From the NCBI GenBank assembly GCA_016711225.1, contig JADJTK010000040.1, forward strand, positions 1 through 45,799: 45,799 nt of DNA. The letters run 5' to 3'. The translations under genes and the position numbers were made by a program. Each line of letters opens with the position of its first letter. Position 1 is the first letter of the stretch. The stretch comes from Opitutaceae bacterium. Its GTDB lineage: Bacteria > Verrucomicrobiota > Verrucomicrobiia > Opitutales > Opitutaceae. This document shows, one piece after another, positions 21,598 through 30,609 of this stretch. The notes beneath the pieces are model-generated. The model did no database searches. It was given only the letters and a program-made list of their open reading frames with translations, and was not told the origin of the DNA.

Positions 21598-22296
21598 ATG
21601 AAACACCTCTCGTTGCTCCTCGCGCTCGCCCCGCTCCTCGCCCTCGCCGCCGATCCAGTTCGTGAGCCGGTTGAAACCATCGAACAGGCGCGCGAAGCTG
21701 CGAAGCTCGTGACTGTTGCTGAGGAGAAAATCGAAATGCCTCAACTTGGTTCGAGTAACACGGCACTCGCCCGGGCCTGCTGGGACATTGAAAGGCCATC
21801 ACACAACGAGATCACCGCAACGGATTGGCGGGCGAAATGGGACCTCTTTGCCAAAGGACTGGCCCAGCGTGCAGATGAGCAGCACCTCGATAGCGCAGGG
21901 CTGGTGCGGTGTCTCGAAGCGTTAAAACAAGGTTCATTGATCAGCACTCGCCCAACTCGAATCGAAAGCCCGATCACAGAGGAGCAGTTCCTCTCGATGA
22001 GCAAGTCCACCGACCAAGAAGGCGTCCATACCATTGAGGTTGGAGGCTATCCCCCCAACCACCTGACACATCTACCAACTTCTGTACCAACCGCAGCATT
22101 CTTGATCCAAACGTCGAGCGGCCCTTGCTGGGTAATCTTCGCATGTTGGGAGTACGAAGAAATGGACGGCTCGTTTTCTCCTCCGAGAAAGCACTCTGCA
22201 TCACAGCTTGCTTTCGGTATGAGCCTCACGCACGACCGATTCTGGGTCATGGACTCGGCGACCTGCGATGTCATGCTCTACTGTAGCTGCGAGTGA
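21598..22296 (+). CDS. Secreted protein of unknown function inserted between oppD and oppF
   Basis: 232 residues with a clear signal peptide (MKHLSLLLALAPLLALAADP). I recognise no domain. The mature part is mixed polar with several cysteines (RACWDI, LVRCLEAL, GPCWVIFACWEYEE, ATCDVMLYCSCE) and a compact Trp/Cys-rich C-terminus. Base composition differs sharply: 63 of 120 bases are G or C at 22081-22200, against 42 of 60 at 21121-21180 in oppD, and codon choice is correspondingly less GC-biased. It begins 19 bases after oppD and ends 36 bases before the oppF ATG, so it is probably co-transcribed. Likely a late, perhaps horizontally acquired, insertion into the transporter operon. Hypothetical function unassigned. 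Confidence 0.8.
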   Translation: MKHLSLLLALAPLLALAADPVREPVETIEQAREAAKLVTVAEEKIEMPQLGSSNTALARACWDIERPSHNEITATDWRAKWDLFAKGLAQRADEQHLDSAGLVRCLEALKQGSLISTRPTRIESPITEEQFLSMSKSTDQEGVHTIEVGGYPPNHLTHLPTSVPTAAFLIQTSSGPCWVIFACWEYEEMDGSFSPPRKHSASQLAFGMSLTHDRFWVMDSATCDVMLYCSCE

Positions 22297-22331
22297 GACC
22301 TCCGTTTTCTGACTCCTCGCGCCTGCCGCCC

Positions 22332-23329
<998 letters not shown>

Positions 23330-23333
<4 letters not shown>

Positions 23334-23378
23334 GTCCAGTCTGCGACTGGACCGTGGCCGGTCGCAGGCCGGTCCTAC
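23330..23378. terminator. Bidirectional hairpin bridging the oppF and trmL stop codons
   Basis: A nested dyad: the outer stem GTAGG/CCTAC includes both TAG stop codons; inside are GTCCAGT/ACTGGAC (five-base loop) and GGCCGG/CCGG-type arms. It fills the whole gap between convergent genes. No T-run, but the placement strongly suggests a shared transcription end. Confidence 0.5.
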
Positions 23379-23857
23379 TTCGGTCCGCCGGCTGTCCCTG
23401 GATACCCGGTCTGCCGCAACGCCTCAAAGCAGGCGATACCGGCGGCCGTGGAGAGGTTAAGCGAGCGCAACTCAAGGTTGGCGTGCGGGATGGTGACGCG
23501 CTGCGCCTCGCCGATCGCTTCGTGCAGCCAGTCCGGTGCCCCCGAGCCCTCGTTGCCAAACACCAGCCCGTCGCCATCGGCAAACTGCGCCTGCCAGAAC
23601 GAGCGCTGGGTCGTTGTAGTCAGCAGCCAGAGCCGCTGTGGCCGCGCCGGACTCGCGCAAAACGCCGCCCAATCGAGATGATGATGCACATCGAGTGAAT
23701 ACCAGTAATCCATGCCCGCCCGCCGCAGATGCTTGTCGGTAATCGTGAAGCCCAAGGGATGAATCAGGTGCAGACGACTGCGCGTGAGCGCGCACATCCG
23801 GCCGATGTTGCCGGTGTTCTGGGGGATTTCGGGCTGGAAAAGGACGATGTGAATCAT
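23375..23857 (-). CDS. trmL: tRNA (cytidine/uridine-34 2'-O)-methyltransferase TrmL
   Basis: 160 residues, the normal length of this SPOUT enzyme. It methylates the ribose of the wobble base of leucine tRNAs using S-adenosylmethionine. Motifs are HIVLFQPEIPQNTGNIGRMC at the start (substrate tRNA contact and motif 1), LVFGNEGSGAP (motif 2 of the trefoil knot) and IPHANLELRSLNLSTAAGI (motif 3, cofactor binding). The ATG at 23857 gives the canonical N-terminus. It is divergent from the response regulator (95 bases apart) and convergent with oppF. Standard housekeeping gene with no oddity beyond the shared hairpin. Confidence 0.96.
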   Translation of the reverse strand: MIHIVLFQPEIPQNTGNIGRMCALTRSRLHLIHPLGFTITDKHLRRAGMDYWYSLDVHHHLDWAAFCASPARPQRLWLLTTTTQRSFWQAQFADGDGLVFGNEGSGAPDWLHEAIGEAQRVTIPHANLELRSLNLSTAAGIACFEALRQTGYPGTAGGPK

Positions 23858-23952
23858 GTGTCAAAAACCCGAGCGCTCCTCTGGGCCTCCGGGGAATTGG
23901 ATTGTAAGCCCAGGGGGCTCCAAGTACCAAAGGCCTACCCGCTCCCCCCTCC

Positions 23953-24375
23953 GTGTCCACGACTGAAAATCCAATTCGCCCGAAGAAGGTCATTATCGTC
24001 GATGACGAGAAGTCGTTCACGGAACTGCTCGCCCAGATCCTCAACGACAACCTGACCTGCCCGGTAGAATCCTACAACCGCCCGGTGGATGCGCTGAAAG
24101 CGATCCAGTCTGGCGAGGTCGCGGTGTTGGTGACCGATTACTACATGCCGGTGATGAACGGCATCGAGCTGATCCGCAATTTGCAGCAGGCCCAACCCGA
24201 GGTTCCAGCCATCCTGATCACCGGGCACAGCCTCAAATTCGGCGAAGAGGAGATGCGCCGGCTGCCGGCGTTAAAGACCGTGCTCAACAAGCCGTTCGGA
24301 TGGCGCCGGCTCGCGGATCTGCTCATCCAGTACTGGCCGGACAACAACCCGCCCAAGATCAAAGAGCCGAGCTGA
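23953..24375 (+). CDS. Single-domain response regulator (receiver only)
   Basis: 140 residues from a GTG at 23953. The receiver fold is complete: acidic pair VIIVDDEKSF, phospho-acceptor D62 in VTDYYMPVMNG, the Ser/Thr switch in ILITGHS and the conserved Lys in VLNKPFGWRRL. There is no output domain, so it must signal by protein contact or act as a phosphate shuttle. The C-terminal tail NNPPKIKEPS is short. No kinase gene is adjacent; the hybrid kinases in the window are about 14 kb away, and any connection with them is speculative. Oligopeptide-binding gene oppA follows 230 bases later. Confidence 0.9.
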   Translation: MSTTENPIRPKKVIIVDDEKSFTELLAQILNDNLTCPVESYNRPVDALKAIQSGEVAVLVTDYYMPVMNGIELIRNLQQAQPEVPAILITGHSLKFGEEEMRRLPALKTVLNKPFGWRRLADLLIQYWPDNNPPKIKEPS

Positions 24376-24605
24376 GCCGCTCGGAGGGGTGGGCCAGCGC
24401 TTGAGTGCCGCAGGCGGCGAACCCGCGCGGCGACTTGTCCGTTGTCTCTTGGGCCGACCCACCGTAACGGCCCAGAACCCTGCCGGCCCGCGCCAAGCAA
24501 CGCCCTGGCGCAGCCCGTTGCCCAAGCAGCGTTCAATCGTGAAGCTGCGATTTGTCGGTCGCGGCAGCCGCAGGGTCCTCGATTGCAGCCCGCAGCCGGA
24601 ATCCC

Positions 24606-26264
24606 ATGCTCTGCCTCACGATGCCGCTACGTCGCCGCTCCTTGCTGACCGCCACCCTGTGTGCTGCGCTCCTGCTCCTGCCACTCGGCTGCGCCAAGCG
24701 TGAGTCCCGCGTCGAGGCCGGCAACCGCACCGGCACCCTTCATCTGGCCATCAGCGCCGAACCGCGCGAGCTCGACCCGCAGCTGCAGGGAACCTTCGAC
24801 GAGATGTGTGTCTCTCTCGCACTCTTCGAAGGGCTCACCGCCATCGACGAGCGCAGCTCCTTGCCGGTGCCCGCCGCCGCCGAGCGCTGGGAAACCTCCG
24901 CCGACGGCCTGCGCTGGTCCTTCCACCTGCGCCCCGGCCTGCGCTGGTCGGACGGCGCGCCACTCACTGCCGCCGACTTCGCCTGGTCGCTGCAACGCGC
25001 CCTCACCCCGGCCCTAGCCTCCGAATACGCCTACGTGCTCTACCCCATCCGCGGCGCGCAGGCCTTCAATGCCGGCAAGCTTCCCGCCGACACCGCCCTC
25101 GGAGTGCGCGTCCTCGACCCGCTCACGCTCGAACTGGCCCTCGAACGCCCCACCCCGCACTTGGCCGCCATCCTCGCGCTGCCCGTGGCCTTCCCGATCC
25201 CTCGGACACTGCTGGAGAAACTCGAGCCCACCGGCGAGGCCCGCCGTTGGAGTCGCCCAGAACACTTCGTGGGCAACGGTCCCTTCGTCCTCACCGAGTG
25301 GTCACCGAACCGCCAGATCGTCGCTCGCCGCAACCCGTATTTCCACGAGCCGGCAGCGCTCACCGCGATCGTCTTCCACCCCTTCGAACAGGCCACCGCC
25401 CAGGAGGCCGCCTTCCGCACCGGCCAACTCCACCTCACCAGCGATCTGCCGGCCGTACGCATCGCCGACTACCGCGCCAACCGCCCCGAGGCGCTGCGCC
25501 TTGATCCGTTTCTGGAAACCAACTTTCTCCGCTTCAACACCACCCGACCGCCGCTCGACGATCCCCGTGTCCGCCGCTCCCTCACCTTGGCGCTCGATCG
25601 CCGCGCCCTCGTCGAGCAGGTGGCCCTCGCCGGTCAGCAGCCCGCCACCGGCCTGCTCTCACCCCAGTTGCCCGGCTATACACCGCCCGCCGGCGTCTCC
25701 TTCGAACCCGAAACCGCCCGGCGCCTGCTCGCCGAGGCGGGCTACCCGGACGGCCACGGCTTCCCGGAACTGGAGGCCATGTACTTCTCCTCCGAGCTCA
25801 ACCAGAAGCTGCTCGAGGCGATGCAGCAGATGTGGCAACGCGAGCTCGGGATCACCGTGACGCTCGCCGCCAAGGAGAAGCAGGTCTGGTTCACCGAGGA
25901 GCGCCGGCTCGCCTACCAGCTTTCGCTGGCGCGCTGGATCGGCGACTACGTCGAGCCGAGCACCTTCCTGGAGCTTTTCATCGCCGGCGGGGGCAACAAC
26001 GCCACCGGCTGGGCCCGGCCCGAATACGACCACCTCGTGCGCACCGGGGCCAGCGAGGCCGATTCGGCCGCCCGCAACACCCACTACCGCCAGGCCGAGG
26101 AACTCCTCCTGCAGGACCTCCCCATCGCCCCCCTCTTCCACGGCACCCGGCCCTATCTGATCCAACCTTCCGTGCAGGGCTGGGAGCCGGCACTGCTCGG
26201 TTTCCATCGCTACCAACACGTCCGGCTCGGCAGCCCAGCCGCCGCCCGGCCACCGGCCGGATAG
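24606..26264 (+). CDS. oppA: Oligopeptide-binding protein (SBP_bac_5, OppA-like lipoprotein)
   Basis: 552 residues from the ATG at 24606; an ATG at 24621 is also possible. The start has a basic n-region (RRRSLLTATLCAALLLLP) ending in LGCAKRE, a plausible though imperfect lipobox with the cysteine to be lipidated. The family 5 solute-binding pattern follows: LHLAISAEPRELDPQLQG, CVSLALFEGLTAID, FHLRPGLRWSDGAPLTA, NGPFVLTEWSPNRQIV, NTTRPPLDDPRVRRSLTLA and LPIAPLFHGTRPYL. It captures peptides for an Opp-type importer. Its ATPases oppD/oppF lie 1-4 kb upstream but are separated by trmL and a receiver gene; permeases are missing here. A further in-frame start at 24552 lacks support. Confidence 0.93.
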   Translation: MLCLTMPLRRRSLLTATLCAALLLLPLGCAKRESRVEAGNRTGTLHLAISAEPRELDPQLQGTFDEMCVSLALFEGLTAIDERSSLPVPAAAERWETSADGLRWSFHLRPGLRWSDGAPLTAADFAWSLQRALTPALASEYAYVLYPIRGAQAFNAGKLPADTALGVRVLDPLTLELALERPTPHLAAILALPVAFPIPRTLLEKLEPTGEARRWSRPEHFVGNGPFVLTEWSPNRQIVARRNPYFHEPAALTAIVFHPFEQATAQEAAFRTGQLHLTSDLPAVRIADYRANRPEALRLDPFLETNFLRFNTTRPPLDDPRVRRSLTLALDRRALVEQVALAGQQPATGLLSPQLPGYTPPAGVSFEPETARRLLAEAGYPDGHGFPELEAMYFSSELNQKLLEAMQQMWQRELGITVTLAAKEKQVWFTEERRLAYQLSLARWIGDYVEPSTFLELFIAGGGNNATGWARPEYDHLVRTGASEADSAARNTHYRQAEELLLQDLPIAPLFHGTRPYLIQPSVQGWEPALLGFHRYQHVRLGSPAAARPPAG

Positions 26265-26355
26265 TCGGCGGCCCGGGAGCCCGGCGACCCAGAGTTGTAT
26301 CCGCGCTCGCGCCGCGGCGGTTGCTGCATACCGTGCCGCCCGTTTACCCCGAGCC

Positions 26356-28509
26356 GTGAATACCAACACCGCACCTCTGTGCCTGTTCGCGCTGCTGCCC
26401 GCCGCGCTCCTCGCCGATCCCTCCTCTCTTCGCCCCAGCCCGGCACAGCCCCCTCCGCCGCCACCGGTCTTGCGCGCTCCGGCATCACCGCCCAGCGCCG
26501 CGGCGGCCCCCAGCCCGCAGGCGGCCGCCGGGGTGCTGTATTCGATCGGTTCCCCCACCGACGACGAACAGTATTGCCTGGAGCTGATCAACCGGGCCCG
26601 CGCCCATCCGGCCGTCGAGGGGGGGATTCTCGCCTCCACCTCCGATCCGGATGTGCTCTTCTCCTACGACTACTTTGATGTCGATCTGACGATGCTGCAG
26701 AACGAGTTCGCCGCACTGCCGGCCCGTCCCCCGCTGGCCCCCAACGCCCTGCTCGCCCAGGCCGCTCGCGTCCACAACTCCGACATGTACGTCAAGGCGT
26801 TCCAAAGCCATACCGGCTCCGACGGCCGAACGATGGCCCAACGCGTCGACGCCACCGGCTATGTCTACTCCATGCTCGGGGAGAACATCTTCAGCTACGC
26901 CAAATCGCTCTGGGCCGGCCATGCCGGCTTCGAAGTCGACTGGGGTAACGGGGGCACCGGCGGCATGCAGGTCGGCCGCGGTCACCGGGCCAACATCCAC
27001 GGCGCCTTCAACGAGGTGGGCCTCGCCGTGATCAAGGGTTCCAGGACGGTGGGCACCAACACCGTGGGCCCGCACCTGCTCACCCAGGATTTCGGAACCT
27101 CCGCCCTGACCTTTGTCACCGGCGTGGCATTCTTCGATCTCGACGGCGACCAGACCTATGATGCAGGCGAAGGCGTGGGAGGCATCACCGTCGAGGTGGA
27201 GGGGTCGGGCAGTTACGCCGTCACCACCTCCTCCGGCGGTTACGCCGTGCCGGTGCCGGCGGCCACGGCCACCCCCAGCGTCTCGTTCACCGCAGCCGAT
27301 CTCAGCCAAACCGGCCTGGCGAACCTAGCCGCCGGCCAGAACGCGAAGGTCGATTTCAGCGCGCCCTACCTACCCCCCACGGTCACCGCCGAAGGCAACG
27401 CCTACGTCGGCCACGGCCTGCCCTGCAGCTTCACCGCGGTCGGGGCCGCCGCTTCCTACGACTGGGTACGGGCGCGCAAGGTCGACGCGCCCACCGACCC
27501 TGCCGAGACGCTCGTGGGCATCACCGTGGCCATCACCGGCACCTATTCGGCGCTGGCCACCAACATGAAATATGCCGGGGAGGCCGCCTACCATCTCGCC
27601 CACCCAACCCCCGATCTCCAAACCCTCACCTATCCCGGGCTGTTCCACGTCGGACCGGCAGGGTCGCTCCGCTTCTACAGCCGCCTGGGCTGGGCCACCT
27701 CCACGCAACTGGCCCAGGTCGAGGTCTCCACAACCTACGGCAACTCCTGGCAGGTGGTCGACTCACAGGCCGGCACCGGCGGGGCAGGCCAACTGGTCTT
27801 CGGCCTGCGCACGGTCTCCCTCTCCGCCTACGCCAACCAGGCTGTCTTGATACGCTTCGCGTACCGATCCAGTGGAGATATCTTTTCCTCCACCGGGCTC
27901 GGTGTGGGCTGGTACCTCGACGAGATCGCCTTCACCGACCTCCATTCGCTCCTGGCCTCCACCACGACGCCCATCCCCACCGGGCGCAGCTTCACCTTCA
28001 CCCCGACGGCCACCGGCCCCTATCTGCTCGCGGCCCGCCCGCGCACCCTGGGCCGCACCTGGCCCTACGGCCCGTTCCTGGAGGTCACCGCGGTGACCGA
28101 GCCGCCCTTCAGTACCTGGGCCGGGCAGCAAGAGACCGCGGCCGGGCTGCCCGCCGGCACGATCGAACTGCACCCCGAGGGCGACATCAACGGCGACGGC
28201 GTGTCCAACCTCGTCGCCTACGCGCTCGGGTTGAGCGCCACCAGCCCGGCAAGCCCGCCCGCCGCCGGCGTATCGGAAGGGCGCCTGCGCCTGGGCTACG
28301 CCCGCGACACCGCGAAGAACGACCTCACCGTCGCTGCGCAGCTCTCCACCGATCTGCTCACCTGGTACGAGGTCGGCGGGGCGGGCGCTCCGGCGGATTT
28401 CACCGATAACCTGCTGGCCAGTGTCGGCACACAGCAGACACGCGAGGCCTCAGTGTCGTCGACCTCGGGCAACCGGCTCTTCCTGCGCCTGCGCGTCGTC
28501 CGGCCATAA
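26356..28509 (+). CDS. Secreted CAP-domain (SCP/PR-1) protein with SdrD-B-like domain and C-terminal Ca-loop motif
   Basis: 717 residues from a GTG at 26356, with a signal peptide (APLCLFALLPAALLADP) and a Pro/Ala-rich linker (about 25-60). The CAP domain (about 70-255) shows LELINRARAHP, AAQAARVHNSDMY-type His, GENIFSY and GHRANIHGAFNEVG, the four cavity motifs. A short Cna/SdrD-B-like beta-sandwich follows (VAFFDLDGDQTYDAGEGVGG, about 270-330) and then beta-rich domains that resemble discoidin- or MAM-like folds (VEVSTTYGNSWQVVDSQAG). Near the end stands GDINGDGVSNLVAYALGL, a calcium-loop-like motif very frequent in Verrucomicrobia and Planctomycetes exoproteins. Function of CAP proteins in bacteria is unsettled; a role in envelope or prey/substrate binding is only a guess. 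Confidence 0.9.
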   Translation: MNTNTAPLCLFALLPAALLADPSSLRPSPAQPPPPPPVLRAPASPPSAAAAPSPQAAAGVLYSIGSPTDDEQYCLELINRARAHPAVEGGILASTSDPDVLFSYDYFDVDLTMLQNEFAALPARPPLAPNALLAQAARVHNSDMYVKAFQSHTGSDGRTMAQRVDATGYVYSMLGENIFSYAKSLWAGHAGFEVDWGNGGTGGMQVGRGHRANIHGAFNEVGLAVIKGSRTVGTNTVGPHLLTQDFGTSALTFVTGVAFFDLDGDQTYDAGEGVGGITVEVEGSGSYAVTTSSGGYAVPVPAATATPSVSFTAADLSQTGLANLAAGQNAKVDFSAPYLPPTVTAEGNAYVGHGLPCSFTAVGAAASYDWVRARKVDAPTDPAETLVGITVAITGTYSALATNMKYAGEAAYHLAHPTPDLQTLTYPGLFHVGPAGSLRFYSRLGWATSTQLAQVEVSTTYGNSWQVVDSQAGTGGAGQLVFGLRTVSLSAYANQAVLIRFAYRSSGDIFSSTGLGVGWYLDEIAFTDLHSLLASTTTPIPTGRSFTFTPTATGPYLLAARPRTLGRTWPYGPFLEVTAVTEPPFSTWAGQQETAAGLPAGTIELHPEGDINGDGVSNLVAYALGLSATSPASPPAAGVSEGRLRLGYARDTAKNDLTVAAQLSTDLLTWYEVGGAGAPADFTDNLLASVGTQQTREASVSSTSGNRLFLRLRVVRP

Positions 28510-28969
28510 GCGGTCAGGGCAATCATTGGCGCCAAACAAAACTGGAACGCGGCGGGTGCCGGCCGGGCGGCCCCCGCCCAAGCAGTAGCCATGCACTCCG
28601 GCAGTCGGGGTGGTCCGCGTATCCGTGCCGGCCCGAGCGCAGCCGGCACGTTGTGCCCTCCTCAATCGCCGCGAAGCAGGCGATGCGACGCCCCCACCAC
28701 CTTCGGTCGAGAGATCAAACCAGGCCGTTTCGCTCGCCCTAGCGCATGCACACGGCGAAGAGATGCCCACCGGAGGCAGTCATTCGCGGTTCCTGACTCG
28801 AAGCCTCGCGCTCCACGCGCAACCGGCGAACCTCCCGGCGAGCCGAAACGATAGAGGAGGTGCTGAGAGTCTGCAGCCACGACGGAGAGACAAAATCTCC
28901 CATACGCCGCTCCCACAACTTGATGAGGAGGGGCAGCGCCGGTCCCCCGCGACGGCCGCGTTGGCCGCC
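28510..28969. other. Gene-free gap between the CAP gene and smpB
   Basis: 460 bases without a credible gene. A hairpin GTGCCGGC/GCCGGCAC lies at 28625-28649. Several frames stay open but translate to Arg/Gly/Pro-rich sequence. I checked both strands for tmRNA (ssrA), which often sits beside smpB, and found neither its 5' start nor a tag-peptide reading frame. Confidence 0.5.
28625..28649 (+). terminator. 8-bp hairpin downstream of the CAP-domain gene
   Basis: GTGCCGGC and GCCGGCAC flank a nine-base loop, 116 bases after the CAP gene stop. TTGTG follows but no true U-run. Candidate only. Confidence 0.3.
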
Positions 28970-29440
28970 TCAGTGCCGGTTGCGCATCGTGCGCGCGAGG
29001 TCGCGATTGCTCTCGCGCTCCTTCACGTCGTCGCGCTTGTCGAACTGCTTCTTGCCGACGCCCAGGCCGACTTCGACCTTCACCAGAGCGCCTTTGAAAT
29101 ACATGCGAAGCCCGATCAACGAGCGGCCCGCCGCCTCGAGGGCCTGTTGGATCTTGCGCAGCTCGTTGCGATGCAGGAGCAGTTTGCGCATCCGCCGGGG
29201 ATCGCTTTTGGCGTAGGTGCTGAAGGCATACTCCTCGATGTGGAGATTGTAGAGCCAGAGCTCCCCCTTCTGGATCCGGCCGAAACAATCGGCCATCTGC
29301 GCGCGGCCGGCCCGGATGGATTTCACCTCCGAGCCGCGCAAAGCGATGCCAGCCTCGAAACGTTCCTCGATGGAGTAGTCGCGCAACGCCTTCGAGTTGC
29401 GGACTTCGGTGTAGCGCTGCTCTTTCTTTTTTGCAGCCAT
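28970..29440 (-). CDS. smpB: SsrA-binding protein SmpB
   Basis: 156 residues from the ATG at 29440 (MAAKKKEQRYTEVRNSKALR). It binds tmRNA and delivers it to stalled ribosomes for trans-translation. Family motifs are DYSIEERFEAGIALRGSEVK, SIRAGRAQMADCFGRI, RRMRKLLLHRNELRKI, GLRMYFKGALVKVEVGLG, then the charged C-terminal tail KKQFDKRDDVKERESNRD that inserts in the mRNA channel. It starts 75 bases after rpoZ in the same direction, so the two likely form an operon. In-frame sequence upstream of 29440 is not conserved. The tmRNA gene itself was not found in the window. Confidence 0.97.
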   Translation of the reverse strand: MAAKKKEQRYTEVRNSKALRDYSIEERFEAGIALRGSEVKSIRAGRAQMADCFGRIQKGELWLYNLHIEEYAFSTYAKSDPRRMRKLLLHRNELRKIQQALEAAGRSLIGLRMYFKGALVKVEVGLGVGKKQFDKRDDVKERESNRDLARTMRNRH

Positions 29441-29515
29441 AACGGTCGGTCGCCCGCGGGACGCGATCCGGGCGGAGGGAATCCCCGCCAACGGCCGTGC
29501 CGACCGCCGGGGCGC

Positions 29516-29713
29516 TTACTCGGCGAACTCGTAGTGGATCTTACCTTCGATGATCTCGCGCAGGGCGATATCCTCGAGGTTGAGCTTCTCCAGAGACTCG
29601 ACAAGCGGACGGCTGCCGCGCCTGAGCTGTTTAACGCGGCGTGAAACCACGTTGATCAGCAAATTCGCGTCAATAATGACCTTCTGCGCTTCTTTTAGAT
29701 AATCGTCTCTCAC
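29516..29713 (-). CDS. rpoZ: DNA-directed RNA polymerase subunit omega
   Basis: 65 residues from a GTG at 29713, preceded by an excellent Shine-Dalgarno AAGGAGG. The sequence ANLLINVVSRRVKQLRRGSR, then PLVESLEKLNLEDIALREI, is the conserved omega core that wraps the beta-prime C-terminus. The usual (A/T)xxExxxGKI ending is present as EIIEGKI. It is shorter than the 91-residue E. coli omega but within the range of divergent bacterial forms. It leads the smpB operon and is divergent from cutA over a 308-base gap. Confidence 0.93.
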   Translation of the reverse strand: MRDDYLKEAQKVIIDANLLINVVSRRVKQLRRGSRPLVESLEKLNLEDIALREIIEGKIHYEFAE

Positions 29714-29719
29714 AGAGTT

Positions 29720-29726
29720 CCTCCTT
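29720..29726 (-). promoter_or_regulatory. Strong Shine-Dalgarno of rpoZ
   Basis: AAGGAGG on the leftward strand, six bases before the GTG at 29713. It fixes the start and is unusual here, since most genes in the window have no recognisable SD. Confidence 0.8.
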
Positions 29727-29743
29727 GGAAAGGTGAACCGCGG

Positions 29744-29772
29744 ACAAGACGCCCCACGCCCTCCCCGGTCAA
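29744..29772 (-). promoter_or_regulatory. Weak sigma-70-like promoter candidate for rpoZ-smpB
   Basis: TTGACC (-35-like), a 17-base spacer, then TCTTGT, which matches the -10 consensus at only three of six positions. Position suits a short rpoZ leader. Low confidence. Confidence 0.25.
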
Positions 29773-29881
29773 GAGTGAACTTCGGGAGACTTCAACTGGT
29801 CGCCTGTTGGAGGGGAAGGCCGAAGCGATTTGGCCCAACTCGGCGTCCCGCTGCGCACCCCAAAACGGCGCCGCCTGCTAC

Positions 29882-29917
29882 GACCGCTTATGTGGACGGC
29901 CGTCCACTTAAGCGGTC
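29882..29917. promoter_or_regulatory. 36-bp near-perfect palindrome between rpoZ and cutA
   Basis: Arms begin GACCGCTTA and end TAAGCGGTC, centred on GGACGGCCGTCC. 17 of 18 pairs match with no loop. Such a loop-free dyad in a divergent promoter region fits a dimeric repressor site better than a terminator. No regulator gene is adjacent, so the binder is unknown. Confidence 0.5.
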
Positions 29918-30021
29918 AGCACCCCAAGCCACCGCTGCGCGCCCACCGCGGGTAGGGCTTGGCAGAACGGGGACCGAGCAAATCTCGCCGCCGGCTTGCC
30001 GCTGGGCCGACATCCCACACC

Positions 30022-30369
30022 ATGGCCGCCATGTGGATCGCATGGACTACGGTACGCTCCCGCTCCGACGCCGAACAGCTCGCCCGCCTCGCCCTCGAAC
30101 ACCGCTTGGCCGCCTGCGCCCAGGTCGACGGGCCGGTCACTTCCTTCTACTGGTGGCAGGGCAAACTCGAACGGAGCGAGGAATGGCGGATCATGTTCAA
30201 GGCTGTCCCCGACCAATTGAGCCTGCTGGAATCACGGATTTTGGCCTCCCATCCCTACGAAACTCCCGAGTGGATTGCCGTGCGCGCCGAACATGTCGGG
30301 GAAAAATACTTGAACTGGGCATTCGAAAGCTCTTCTCTCGACCTCTTTTCCAACGACACCAACGCCTAA
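30022..30369 (+). CDS. cutA: CutA-like divalent cation tolerance protein
   Basis: 115 residues. The fold is a small trimeric ferredoxin-like domain linked to copper tolerance, though its real role is unsettled. Motifs are TTVRSRSDAEQLARLALEHR, LAACAQVDGPVTSFYWWQGK, LERSEEWRIMFKAV and HPYETPEWIAV, the last being the family's best-kept segment. The ATG at 30022 is chosen; a second ATG at 30031 is three codons later. It begins 105 bases downstream of the palindrome at 29882-29917 and is followed 15 bases after its stop by the small basic protein gene, so the two may be co-transcribed up to the terminator at 30567. Confidence 0.93.
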   Translation: MAAMWIAWTTVRSRSDAEQLARLALEHRLAACAQVDGPVTSFYWWQGKLERSEEWRIMFKAVPDQLSLLESRILASHPYETPEWIAVRAEHVGEKYLNWAFESSSLDLFSNDTNA

Positions 30370-30383
30370 ACGCCCGTACGGAC

Positions 30384-30539
30384 ATGTCCCAGCACAACAG
30401 CTTCAAATCCACCGCCTCCACCGGCGCCAAACGTAATGTCCTCAAGCGCTTCGAGCGCGTTGAGATCCTCAAGAAGCGCGGCCAGTGGAAAGACGGCGAG
30501 CGCGTGATGGGTCTGCGCAAGACCAAGCCCGACGTCTGA
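30384..30539 (+). CDS. Chlamydia/Verrucomicrobia-type small basic protein
   Basis: 51 residues starting MSQHNSFKSTASTGAKRNVL and continuing KRFERVEILKKRGQWKDG to GLRKTKPDV. The KRNVLKRFERVE and W-K-x-G-x-x-V-x-G-L-x-K-T-K-P pattern is the small basic protein family restricted largely to the Planctomycetes-Verrucomicrobia-Chlamydiae group, so it is the best taxonomic marker in the window. Function is unknown; the charge suggests nucleic acid or ribosome association. It starts 15 bases after cutA and ends 27 bases before a good intrinsic terminator. Confidence 0.9.
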   Translation: MSQHNSFKSTASTGAKRNVLKRFERVEILKKRGQWKDGERVMGLRKTKPDV

Positions 30540-30566
30540 GCCGTCGAGCGAACAATCATTTCCACC

Positions 30567-30602
30567 AAGGGCAGCGCCACTACAGAGGCCTGCCCTTTTC
30601 TT
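30567..30602 (+). terminator. Intrinsic terminator after the small basic protein gene
   Basis: AAGGGCAG and CTGCCCTT form an 8-bp stem around a 15-base loop, followed by TTCTTG on the rightward strand. It is the clearest rho-independent terminator in the window and lies just upstream of the DedA-like gene. Confidence 0.65.
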
Positions 30603-30609
30603 GTGCCCG

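Larger units (their letters stand above)
29714..30021. other. Divergent promoter region between rpoZ and cutA
   Basis: 308 bases with no gene. It contains the rpoZ ribosome-binding site, a weak leftward promoter candidate (29744-29772) and a striking 36-bp palindrome (29882-29917). Confidence 0.6.

Noticed and set aside
23855..23875. TTGACA-like box just before trmL on the leftward strand
   Set aside because: It adjoins the ATG, leaving no space for a -10 box or transcription start.
28510..28969. Possible tmRNA beside smpB
   Set aside because: Neither the conserved 5' end nor a tag-peptide frame with stop codons was found on either strand.
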